DNA of 64,000 bases from Pinus tabuliformis. Lineage: Eukaryota > Streptophyta > Pinopsida > Pinales > Pinaceae. This document shows positions 54,838-64,000 of the stretch, one piece after another. Position 1 is the stretch's first letter; every line of letters begins with the position of its first letter. A program made the translations under genes and the position numbers. The notes below the pieces were generated by a model, which made no database searches, was not told where the DNA came from, and worked only from the letters and a program-made list of their open reading frames with translations. The stretch covers positions 91,786,421 to 91,850,420 of the forward strand of contig CM062820.1 of the NCBI GenBank assembly GCA_031772625.1. The letters are read 5' to 3'.

Positions 54838-57429
54838 TCTGTTACCACTCAAACCAGCAGGGGACCTAAAGGGGTTCCTAAGCGAGAAATCGCTAGGTTA
54901 AGGGCAATGGTGGAGGCTTAGCCCACTGTCACCACAGCGAAGTCTCCCTACTCTTTACGAACTTTCTTCGATGGGGGGAGTCTTGGCAGTGTAGGGATTC
55001 ACTGGTAAAGTATATGTCAATGGATAGGTGAGAAGTGACCTTGAAAACCCTTTCCCAAAGATGGAGTGAAGAATGGAGCTTGCTTTCTCTTTAAGCAAGG
55101 GACTTGGTCCACCTGGGATAAGGTGAGGATTGGAGGGTTGAAGGAGAAATGATAGGCTTATGAACAAGTTTCTCAATCCCTATAAGCCTTGGGAAACTTG
55201 GATTCCTAAATGGTCCTTGACAAATCGTCTTTATTGAGAAGTGGGACCATATGGGGCCAAGTGGACCCAGCCGAGGTTCGGGGATGGAATTTAGCAACCA
55301 ATGATGTTCCTATCCTGGACAAGGTGAGGGGAAAGAACCAAACAAGATTACTTTCTTCAAAAGGTTGAATTGATCCTATTGACGTCTAGCCTTGGGGATG
55401 CCTAGGCACAATTCAATCCTAGAGCTAGGGCTTGAGATTCCCGAAGATTCCACCGTTAGAATTGCCTCAAATTTGGAGGAGAGGGAGGGGACCCACCAGC
55501 GCAGTTGCCTATAGGAGATTGAATTTTTTCCTTAGGTCAATTCCTGGGCAATTGATGCCCCAGGTGACCTAACAGGGCTAGACTTGGGGAAAAAGGGGAA
55601 AATGGTTTAAAGAGGGTTGAAATGATCACCCTTTTTGAAGGACTAGTTCCTTTTTCACTTGGGGATAACGGAGTCAAGGATAATTATGAGTAAGAACTTG
55701 GTTTGTTGATCAAGGAGGCCCAAAAAGTCAACTTTGTCCAATGTTGAGAGAAAGAAAAGAAAAGTGACCTTCAAGAATTTATACTTCAAAGCAAATGATG
55801 CAAGATTCTTGAGATAAATAAATCTCTAGGACATTTCATTCATATAACATTGGCCCATACATTAAATTAGCTAAAACATGCTCAATTCCACATTTCGATA
55901 ATGCAGCAACTAGCCCTAATTTTAGCAGTATACAGCAACAAGAATAATAGCATCAAAATTTACTTACAATGTTATAGATTATATCCAACCAGCATTTTGT
56001 TTGCTCAATAAAGCTCCAAGACGAGAAATAGCCCAAATCCATACATCAAAATTCATCCTTCTCCAAAAATATCCACCAAGGAAAAAGTGTGAAAATTCTC
56101 TATGACTAGAGAGATCGCAAGTCAAGTGATGATACAAATGAATGTATCTAACATCAATATATAGCCTCCTAATGAGTTCGAATTAGCCTATGGGCCCCTA
56201 AAGATAAAATAATGTGCAAATAATAACTCCTAATGGTGACAAGCCCACCATACTAGCTCATAATGTAAAAACAAGCCTCACAAGGGGCCAAATAATGATG
56301 TATGCATGTCATAGGGCACTCTAAAGGCTCAGTAACATCCTGAAGTGCCATATTGAGGAATAAATTCCTCGAAATATGATGGACAAGGGGGTGGCTCTTT
56401 GTTCTCCAAGTAGTAGACTTGTGGTGCTCTCAGTGGGTCTGAGGGCACATCAATGACCCCATGGGTCTCCATATGGATCGAAGATGCTTGTAGATCCTCT
56501 GCAATGGTCCAAGTGGTGGAATGAATGCTGCCATGACATCGTACAAGTGTTGGGACACCTGCCAAGAGTGTGGGGCTCCTGTGGGGGCCTACTGGGCATA
56601 GTGTACCAAGCCTATCACCATCGTCCCGAAAGTGGATCGCTAGTAGTCTCTGGACATCCATGAAGATTGGTGGAGTATTGTCTGCTGCTGTGGAGGCCCA
56701 TGGCTTTCTATGCACACCCTACATGTGCCAATGTGGACCTCTAGGGGTTAGGATCCCATATAGGGAAGCCAGACCCAAATGGAAACCACCTGCAATCCTA
56801 CATAAGATCCAATGTATCCCCTAGGCTTCCAGTACAATCAGTCATTAAAATAATCGTGTAAAAGAGCTTATAAACCATCGATAACAAAGTGAGCACTTCA
56901 TAATGGCATGCCCTTTCGTAGTGGGGTTTGGCATGTGCTAGTGTCTCCAAGCTCCAAAGGGGGTTAGCCAAGTACCTTATTAGGTGGTTTCTGCCCTTAA
57001 AGGGGATAGTGTGTCCAAGGTACATCCTTCTAATGGGGGTGGCAAGTGACAAATAGGTGAGGTGGGATAGGGAATGAGAGGGGCAGCCCTGGGCCACATA
57101 ATGGGGCATAAGGGTAGCTAGATAAGGGGAAGCCCACACATGGGTATGTAATGTATAGGAGGGAGCAGTCGTGGTACATGAGGTGCCCTGGCCTTGATTT
57201 TTCCACCCTTATTTATATGCCTTTTGCCTTTATGGAATTTTCTTTAATTAACTGCTCAGGTTCAAAGGACAAGAGCATGATGTGTATAATATATTAGTGA
57301 TTACCACCTTTTAGGTAGGGCAGTTCATTGCCCTCTAGGGGTTGGGACAATCATGAGTTCTTGAATGATAAAGGAGGCTCATCTAGGGCCTATGGAACCA
57401 GGGTGATGGCCATGGATTGGGGTAGAGCT
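54838..57429 (+). repeat. Repeat E, copy 4
   Basis: It starts TGTTACCACTCAAACCAGCAGGGG and matches copy 1 through GAGGCCCATGGCTTTC (56693) and CCTTAAAGGGGATAG (56995) up to GGGGTAGAGCT, where LTR F begins. Its 3' end is not in the window. Confidence 0.75.
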
Positions 57430-57770
57430 TGTGAAAATTCCTCAATCGGAATCCTTATTGCAACAACTGATAATGTTTCTTCTATTTGTTAAATTAATCA
57501 ACCAAATTATTTGCAGTTTCTTATGGCAAATATTGAAACATATATACTGCAGCCTTCACTTAATTAAATATTATGCAGAAACAAGAGATTGAGCAAGAAA
57601 GAAAATACAACACAAATGACACCGTTATTTTTGGACAAATGTCCCCGGAAAAACCCAATGCGGGAAAACCGGTGCAACAACTCTGAGGGTTTATTATTAT
57701 TAAGGAGTGGAAAATTCTGAATGTATCTCTGAATACCTCAAGGGTTATTCAGTTACAGAGAGAGAAATAC
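57430..57770 (-). repeat. LTR F, left part (interrupted by B2)
   Basis: It begins TGTGAAAATTCCTCAATCGG and contains the family block GGAAAAACCCAATGCGGGAAAACCGG (57652-57677), so it is an LTR of the same Copia lineage, minus orientation. It ends at the B2 target site AATAC. Confidence 0.7.
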
Positions 57771-58804
57771 TGTTGAAATTTCTAAGTCTAACACGTTAGA
57801 AATCCCTACCGCATTATCTGGTTTATTTCACCTACTTGTTTATTCCTTAACAAGTTATTTATACATATAAATACAAAATAAACACAAATGCAACCTCAAC
57901 ATATATACAGATCAGCAATTGAAATACTAGACAAACACACAAGGGACACCGTTATTTTTGGACAATCGCCCCTGGAAAAACCCAATGCAGGAAAACCGGT
58001 GCAGCAGTTCTGAGGGTTTTATTATTATGTAGATTTCTTGAGTACAACTAGGGTGCCAAACTGGCTCACCCAACAGAGATTGTTACATGACAGTAATACC
58101 TCTTCTCGGAGACAAATATTCAACTAGTCTGCCCCACGAAAATTCTTCTGGCGCTTCCCCTAGGCACTGCGTCAGCCTTGCTAGCCTCAACATAGCTTTG
58201 GAACCCTCTGCATTAGCCTTTTGCCTCTCTGTGTAAGCTCTCTGGCCTTCTGCGTCGCCCACGCAGGCCCCTCAGCCTCTGCGCAGTCTCTAGCTGCCTC
58301 TGCGCGGCTCTCGCTGCCTCTACGTCAACCTCTTAAGTCACTGCACTAACCCTTAGGCACTATCTATGCCTCTCTGCTATGTACTCACTGCCCCTCATTG
58401 GAACAGATCACTTGTTCGAATTTTCTCAGCAAGCCCATCTCCAGAAAATTGAACTGACTAATCAATCTTGGTGTATCTCCAACTGACCCTCAAGCCTCCT
58501 TTTATACTTTTCCTATTGAGTCTTCAATGACTGAGATTAAGTCTCTAATCAACAGTCAAGATTAGATTTGGCTTGATCCACGTCATTTAGAACATTCTCA
58601 CCCAATTTTATATTAATACCCATTAATATTTTAATTTTCCTAAGTTTAGACTTAGGAACTCCATTAAAAATATTAATTATTTTAATATCTCTCTAACCGG
58701 ATGGAATTTCCCCAAACCATTCTGGGTCTTGGAGATCTCATGTGCTTTAGCCTTTCCACCAATTTTTATGGCTAGAGCATATCTGATGCTACCACAAATC
58801 AACA
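57771..58804 (-). repeat. 3' LTR of B2
   Basis: 1,034 bp, TGTTGAAATTTCTAAGTCTAAC to CACAAATCAACA. The R/U5 block is at 57973-57998. Confidence 0.92.
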
Positions 58805-59430
58805 CTCCCTCTTAGCGAGGAATGTGCTCTAGTAATGCTCCACCACTGAACATCACACTGATCCTTCTGCATCGGTACCTGTGTTGATGCTTGGCCTGCT
58901 ACCCAACATCCACTGCACTGTTGCTTCCTGTACTGCTGCCCATGGCTCTGCCACTGCCACTGCTACATCTGTACTGCAACTCCCTCTCAACATGCTGCCC
59001 ATGTTGCCCATAGCACTGCCACTACTAACTGCAACTCAGTTACCAAGAAGTAAGTAACTGATCTACCCAAATCCTGACATCCTTGTCAGTCTAGAAGCCT
59101 CCTGATGTTGAAGCTACCTTTGCAACTATCCGGTGCTCCCTCTGCTGCCTCTACGTTGCTGCAACCACCTCTGTGCCTCTCGCATTACTGCAACCTCCAT
59201 TGTGCCTCTCGCATTGCTACAACCACCTTTGTGCCTCTCGCACTGCTGCAATCCCCACTACGTTGTTATAGACCTTTGCACTCTAGCACTGCCTTGTCAC
59301 TTCATCGCATCTTGCTTCTACCCGACGTTTGTCATCTTGCTACTGTCATTCAAGGCTCCCATAGCCGGATATGATCCAAGAGTTTGGGTGCCTCAAGGAT
59401 CCTGCCCCTCATCTTTTGTAGTCCTCCTGA
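58805..59430 (-). other. PPT and 3' segment of B2, with a 29-bp tandem repeat
   Basis: PPT at 58805-58813. The segment near 58860-59000 matches the 3' segment of C and D. At about 59173-59262 a 29-30-bp unit starting GTGCCTCTCGCATT occurs three times; B1 has a less regular version at 4255-4350. No protein is recognised. Confidence 0.75.
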
Positions 59431-60300
59431 CTACAGCTCGATGTCTCCCCACCTCTTCTCTAGAGGTGCATGAGCACTCATGGCACAGTCGTCATCAGTC
59501 TCAACTTCTTTCTCCGCCTTAGCTGAAGCTGCCTTGGAGTCAGAAGCCTCAACCTTGTTCTTCTTCCTGGGACACTGGGATGCATAATGACCCAGCTCCC
59601 CACAATGGAAGCACTTTACCTTGGAGATATCCTTCTTTTTCCTCTTCCCTTGTTGTCCCGCAGATGCCAGAGTCGCATCCTCCTCCTCCTCTTTCTTGAT
59701 TCAACCTCCTTTGCTGCTACTTCCCGCCTTGGTCAACTGTCTGATCTCTTCTTGGCGAAGAGCTGCCCACATCTCTTCCCATCCTGAAAGATTAGCTTTG
59801 CCCAAAATGCTTTGGACAAATGTCCCCCAATCCTTAGAGACTGCATTCAGGGCGGTCCTCACCATGAACTCTTGATATGGTATGGCCCCTATGGAAGTAA
59901 GTTGGTCCCGAATCTCCTGCAATCTGAAGAGGTATAGATCTATCTGCTCCCCCTTCTGCATCTGATACGATCGCAGTTGATTCTCCAATAACATCTTCCG
60001 CTGCATGGAAGTGCCCTAATACAATGTCATCAAAGTATCCCACATCTCCTTTGTTGTGTTCTTTTCAGCAATATGTGGTACGACATGATCCTTGACCCCA
60101 TCAAGGATTATGCACTTTGCCCTTGCCATCGCATCCTCGTACTTTTCATTATCAGCTGGGTCGACTGGGATAGCCACGATTCTCAAGGCAAAGCCCTTGA
60201 TGTGATATCTATCCAGGACTGACAGGATCTTGGCCTTCCAAATGACAAAGTTGGAAGCCCCATCCATCCTGTCTAGATCTCCCAGTCTGTTTACTGCCAT
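59431..60300 (-). pseudogene. Copia gag of B2, full length with two stops
   Basis: 289 codons in one frame from ATG 60300 to TAG 59433-59431. Domains: UBN2-type Gag (DRMDGASNFVIWKAKIL, CIILDGVKDHVVPHIAEK, KEMWDTLMTLY, RTALNAVSKDW), then an intact CCHC knuckle (CFHCGELGHYASQC, near 59590-59630) and a charged C-terminus (AEKEVETDDDCAM). Two internal stops, at 60018-60016 (TAG for Gln) and 59703-59701, are the only breaks. The natural stop soon after the knuckle shows that the ORF ends as a stand-alone Gag and is not an open gag-pol cut short. Confidence 0.92.
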
Positions 60301-60893
60301 ATCCGCTCCTCTTCTGAACTCCCTCTGAGTTTCGACTTCCCTCCTGGAAATCTCCCTCTAAGTCCTGATTTCCCTGCTAGAAATCTTCTCGCCAACTGTT
60401 GAACCGCTCCTCTCCAATCCTCTTTGCAAATGCAACTCGGATCTAGATTTCTTGGCTAGAAATCCGTCAAGGTAGCAAATCCCTCTACCTTGGTTCTGTC
60501 TCGTTAGGTACTATTCTTCTTTGACAGAAACAGCACCCCACCAGCTTCCCAACCCACAATCTGCCCACAGCTCCCTAGGCCTTGACAATTGAAGAAACTG
60601 AGCCTTCCAACTCTGCGCATTCCGGCAAAGGCTGAATCACTCCTCTGGCCAACTGCGTCAAGCCTACCTGGCTGAGTAGGATGACGTGGCTCTTCGTGAG
60701 CCTCTTCTGCCTCTCTCTGCCTCTGTGCTGGCCCTCTCTTTGGCTCGAAATGATGACGCGGGCCCTCTGTGTCACTCCTCTGCTACCTTCTGCTTAGGAG
60801 TAGCTCTTTCTCTCGGGACAGCTGCTACTGCTGCAAATTTCCGATATTGTTGATGCCTTCAGTCCTCCTGTGATCTGCAATGCTCTGATACCA
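60301..60893 (-). promoter_or_regulatory. PBS (60882-60893) and gag leader of B2
   Basis: A perfect initiator tRNA-Met PBS TGGTATCAGAGC, then about 580 nt of leader homologous to that of B1. Non-coding; the place for a packaging signal. Confidence 0.8.
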
Positions 60894-61882
60894 TGTTGAA
60901 ATTTCTAAGTTTGACATGTTAGAAATCCCTATTGCATTATCTGGTTTATTTCACCTACTTGTTTATTCCTTAACAAGTTATTTATACATATAAAAACTGA
61001 AAATAAACACAAATGCAACCTTAACTCATATATAGATCAACAACTGAAATCATAGACAAACACACAAAGGACACTGTTACTTTTGGATAATCGTCCTCGG
61101 AAAAACCTAATGCGGGAAAGCCGATGCAACATTTTTGAGGGTTTTATTATGATGCAGATTTCTTGAGTACAACTAGGGTGCCAACTAGCTCACCCAACAA
61201 AGATTGTTACACAGTAGTAATACCTCTTCTCGGAGACAAATATTCAGCTAGTTTGCCCCACGAAAATCCTTCCGGCGCTTCTCTTAGGCACTGTGTTAGC
61301 CTTGCTAGCCTCAGTGTAGCTCTGGAACCCTCTACGTCAACCTTCTACCTCTTTGCGTTAGTTCTCTGGCCTTCTGCGTCACCCACGCAGACCCCTCAGC
61401 CTCTGCACAGTCTCTAGCTGCCTCTGTGTGGCTCTTGCTGCCTCTGCGTAGCTTTCGCTGCCTTTGCGTCAGCCTCTTCAGTCACTGTGCTGACCCTTAG
61501 GCACTATCTCTGCCTCTCTGCTATGTACTCACTGCCCCTCGCTGCAACAGATCACTTGTTCAAATTTTCTCAGCAAGCCCCGCTCCAAAAATTCAAACTG
61601 ACTAATCAATCTTGGTGTATCTCCAACTGACCCTCAAGCCTCCTCTTATACTTTTCTCGTTGAGTCTTCAACGGCTGAGATTAAGTCTCTAATCAATGGC
61701 CAAGATTAGATTTGGTTTAAGTTTAGACTAAAGAACTCCATTAAAAATATTAATTATTTTAATATCTCTCTAACCAGGTGGAATTTCCCCAAACAATTTG
61801 TGGGTGTTGGAGATTTTGTGTGCTTTAGCCTCTCCGCCAATTTTCATGGCTAGAGCACATCCGATGCTACCACAAATCAACA
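60894..61882 (-). repeat. 5' LTR of B2
   Basis: 989 bp, TGTTGAAATTTCTAAGTTTGAC to CACAAATCAACA. Near 61715 it lacks about 80 bp that the 3' LTR has at 58565-58650. Block GGAAAAACCTAATGCGGG is at 61099-61116. Confidence 0.92.
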
Positions 61883-62227
61883 AATATTAGCAGAAAGATT
61901 TGTGAGATTTCCTCACACAATCATTGAGAAAAATCTCGGCTGATCCGGACACTGGATGAGGTGCCTCTGGTAGGCCCTACGGTGCCTCTGCGAAGTCCTC
62001 ACACAGTCTTTGCGTCAACCACTCTAGACACTGCGTCCCAACCAGTTGATCGATTTGTTTCCCGAAGTTACTGCTCTCGGCCTCCCAGTCTCACACCTTG
62101 GCTCCAGGCTTCTAAAACTAACTCTGCCCAGCAAAATTTTGGACTTGCTCTCACCCTCTGCATTGCCTCGGCATGGCCCTTCATGGCCCTGTGTCAGCCT
62201 CTACGTGAAAGCTACTGGATTACTCTT
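61883..62227 (-). repeat. LTR F, right part
   Basis: It continues LTR F after B2 (AATATTAGCAGAAAG). CTCTGCG-rich text resembles the middle of the B LTRs. It stops where the LTR of M starts, so F is cut a second time or ends here; its true end and any partner LTR are not visible. Confidence 0.55.
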
Positions 62228-62405
62228 TGTTGACACCTAATCATCAGGATTGGGTGAATAACTGAAATTGATGTAAATAAATAATAGAGAATATGAATAG
62301 TCACCAGGAGATGAAATGAACAGTCTCTCCCTCATGTATATAATAAAGACTAACCTGAATGAATATCAATGAATTGTTTCTGAGGAGTTACTGCCTGGTC
62401 TGACA
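62228..62405 (+). repeat. Short 5' LTR of Copia element M
   Basis: 178 bp, TGTTGACACCTAATC to GGTCTGACA, directly before a PBS. TATA box TATATAATAAAG at 62336-62348. The left limit rests on the TGTTGA start only, since the partner LTR is outside the window. Confidence 0.7.
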
Positions 62406-63586
62406 TGGTATCAAAGCCAGCGCCATTTTTGGCTTCTATTTGCCATTGTAACTCCCTTCTGCCATTTTTCAGAAATCTGTTCTGCATTTCCTACAGTGTG
62501 CCATATTCTTCTCTGCGTGATAATCTGGGTCTGCCCTCTACGTGATAATCAGGGTTTGCCCTCTCCGTGATAATCTGGGTAACACTTGGTATACCCATCG
62601 AATACCTGCTCCTCATTGCAATTATCTCTTCACTGTATTGCTCCTACAATGCTGCTAACATTCCATTGCCAGACCTCCATTGTCAAACCTCATGCTGCTC
62701 CCAACAATACGCATTAGTAATACGTAGACCTCCCCTCCTATCTACTACCATACGCAAGTTTTTCATTACCTTAAAGAAGTTCTGGTATTACACTGCTCCC
62801 AGGGTTGTCTGTCCATTTGAATAATTAAATTCCGTGTTAATTGAATAATGGTGGTTGTTCGTTGAATAATGAGTTGTTTCTTGGTACGAGAGCATGGATA
62901 TATCTCCTGGTGCAGTTATTTATATATGTGAATTGGTTTGAGCACTGAACATTGCCTAACGTTGAGACAATGGTCAGCACCATCGGTTCAGAGAGGACCA
63001 CATAACAACTCACGAGTTGTCAAGCACTAAACACCTGTCTGTTCGCATAACATAAAGAATCTTTATGTGGGTCAACATTGCTGCGTGCAGTTGCAGCAAT
63101 CGTATGTATGTTGGAGCTTCATCTGTCTTGTTATCTATATCTTACCTGCCTCGGCTTCATCATCTTTGCATTCGCCTGTCTGTGCTCCATCTTTCTGTCA
63201 AAATTATGTTTCTATGGTCAATGAAACCGTGACTTAATTGCTGCATTGAAACATTGCGTTTGGTTCCCACGCTGTACCCACATACCACCATTAATTTCCT
63301 TTGTAAATACGTTGTGTTTGCAACTTCTCCCTCCATACGCTGCTCCATTCTAGTTTTATGGGGTTTTGAACAAAAACTCTAAGCTACAGGAGTCCTTTAA
63401 AGCCATGCTGGAAGATGATTTTCTTACCAGAACTACATTTTTATTAGTAATGCATTTTTTACCAAAACTGCATTCTTGATCAGAATTGCACATTTTTTTC
63501 TCGAGAATATTGCAATTACAGTGCAGAAGTGAAAATATTTTATAGATTGGCAGCAGAAGTATTTTTTGCAGCACTCAGATTTTACA
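62406..63586 (+). promoter_or_regulatory. PBS (62406-62417) and 1.17-kb gag leader of M
   Basis: The PBS TGGTATCAAAGC has one mismatch to the initiator tRNA-Met complement. The leader contains a 25-bp tandem repeat starting CGTGATAATC at 62516, 62541 and 62566, and a cluster of four hairpins at 62970-63100. No ORF in it is recognised. It is longer than usual for Copia leaders. Confidence 0.7.
62970..63100 (+). other. Cluster of four hairpins in the M leader
   Basis: Perfect stems: ATGGT/ACCAT (62970-62983), ACAACT/AGTTGT with loop CACG (63005-63020), ACATAAAGA/TCTTTATGT (63050-63068) and ATTGCTGC/GCAGCAAT with an 8-nt loop (63077-63100). This is the position where retroelement packaging or dimerisation signals lie; the function is inferred. 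Confidence 0.6.
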
Positions 63587-64000
63587 ATGCATTCAATCAT
63601 ATCCATTGTGGGAATAGTTCTCACTGGCAAAGAAAACTATCCTGAGTGGTCCCGAATGATAAAACACACCCTCATTTTCAATGAGTTGTGGAAAGGAGTG
63701 TGTATTGGAGACGGAGACAAAGAGCCAGAACAACCTACCTCAGACAAAGAGTTTGCCATTTGGGAAAATAAGAACAGCAAAGCCTATGCATTAATTGCAG
63801 CATCTGTAAGTGAAGAGGTGAGTCACCATATTTTTCCATTTTCAACTGCTTTCGAAGCCTTACAAAAGCTGAAAGAACTCTATGACTCACATTCTGCACT
63901 TGAAGTTGTTCAACTCATGATTAAACTCTTCACTCTTGAATTACAAAATAATGATCCTCTTGCTCTTGCATCCGAAGTAAAATCTATAATGCATGATATC
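63587..64000 (+). CDS. Copia gag of M, 5' part, open to the window edge
   Basis: ATG at 63587 and 138 uninterrupted codons to the end. It shows the Copia Gag start GKENYPEWSRMIKHTL, a Trp-Lys-Gly-V segment, FAIWENKNSKAYALI, EVSHHIFPFSTAFEALQKL, LYDSHSALEVVQLM and a LFTLELQNNDPLALASEV helix. It is only distantly similar to the Gags of A, B and H, so M belongs to another Copia lineage. It has no stop or frameshift in view. The rest of gag and pol would lie to the right. Confidence 0.88.
   Translation, partial: MHSIISIVGIVLTGKENYPEWSRMIKHTLIFNELWKGVCIGDGDKEPEQPTSDKEFAIWENKNSKAYALIAASVSEEVSHHIFPFSTAFEALQKLKELYDSHSALEVVQLMIKLFTLELQNNDPLALASEVKSIMHDI

Larger units (their letters stand above)
57771..61882 (-). 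mobile_element. Gag-only Copia element B2 (TSD AATAC/AATAT)
   Basis: LTRs 57771-58804 and 60894-61882, flanked by AATAC (57766-57770) and AATAT (61883-61887). The interior is 2.1 kb with PPT (58805-58813), a non-coding 3' segment, gag and a leader. The PBS (60893-60882) is a perfect TGGTATCAGAGC. No pol sequence is present. Plan and sequence match B1, in a different site, so the pol-less form itself was copied and inserted. Confidence 0.93.

Noticed and set aside
1-64000. tRNA or rRNA genes
   Set aside because: Only the 12-base tRNA-Met complements at primer-binding sites were seen. No full tRNA or rRNA gene was recognised by eye.

Overview
The window reads as nuclear DNA of a seed plant with a large, transposon-packed genome. 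A gymnosperm is plausible from the density and age of the nested retrotransposons, but nothing here proves it. Almost every base belongs to, or sits inside, a transposable element. Most elements are Ty1/Copia LTR retrotransposons whose primer-binding sites match initiator tRNA-Met (TGGTATCAGAGC-like). The only host-gene sequence recognised is one exon of a TruA/PUS1-type tRNA pseudouridine synthase at 22325-22777, with an intronic hAT-type MITE upstream (21419-21726).

Layout. 1-2747: gag/protease part and LTR of Copia element A (minus). 2800-6951: gag-only Copia element B1 (minus). 6952-10865: decayed internal part and 3' LTR of plus-strand element I, with a 401-bp tandem duplication. 10866-19363: Copia element H (minus), whose gag is split by a second Copia, G (12786-18336, TSD ATGAT). 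G carries minisatellites in both LTRs and next to its 3' LTR. 19364-25812: the low-repeat gene island. 25813-43282: two head-to-tail copies of an unclassified repeat, E. The second copy is split by gag-less Copia C (30226-35577, TSD TTGTG) and by J (36899-42250, TSD GTTTC), an unusual LTR-less element with one 512-aa ORF. 43859-54161: a small gag-like retroelement, K, split by an hAT transposon L (44799-53616, TSD CCTTCTCC), which is itself split by gag-less Copia D (48088-53588, TSD TCTTG). 54362-57429: two more E copies. 57430-62227: a Copia LTR (F) split by a second gag-only element, B2 (57771-61882). 62228-64000: 5' end of a plus-strand Copia, M, with an open gag running off the window.

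The most interesting pattern is a split Copia family. B1 and B2 keep PBS, leader, gag, PPT and LTRs but have no pol. C and D keep PBS, protease, integrase, RT, RNase H, PPT and LTRs but have no gag, and their protease ORF opens at an ATG made by the LTR/PBS junction. LTRs and 3' untranslated segments of the two types are homologous. Independent insertions of the same reduced structures (C and D have perfect TSDs, B2 a 4/5 TSD) suggest that each half was mobilised in trans. All copies in the window now carry stops or frameshifts. J is the second candidate for something undescribed.
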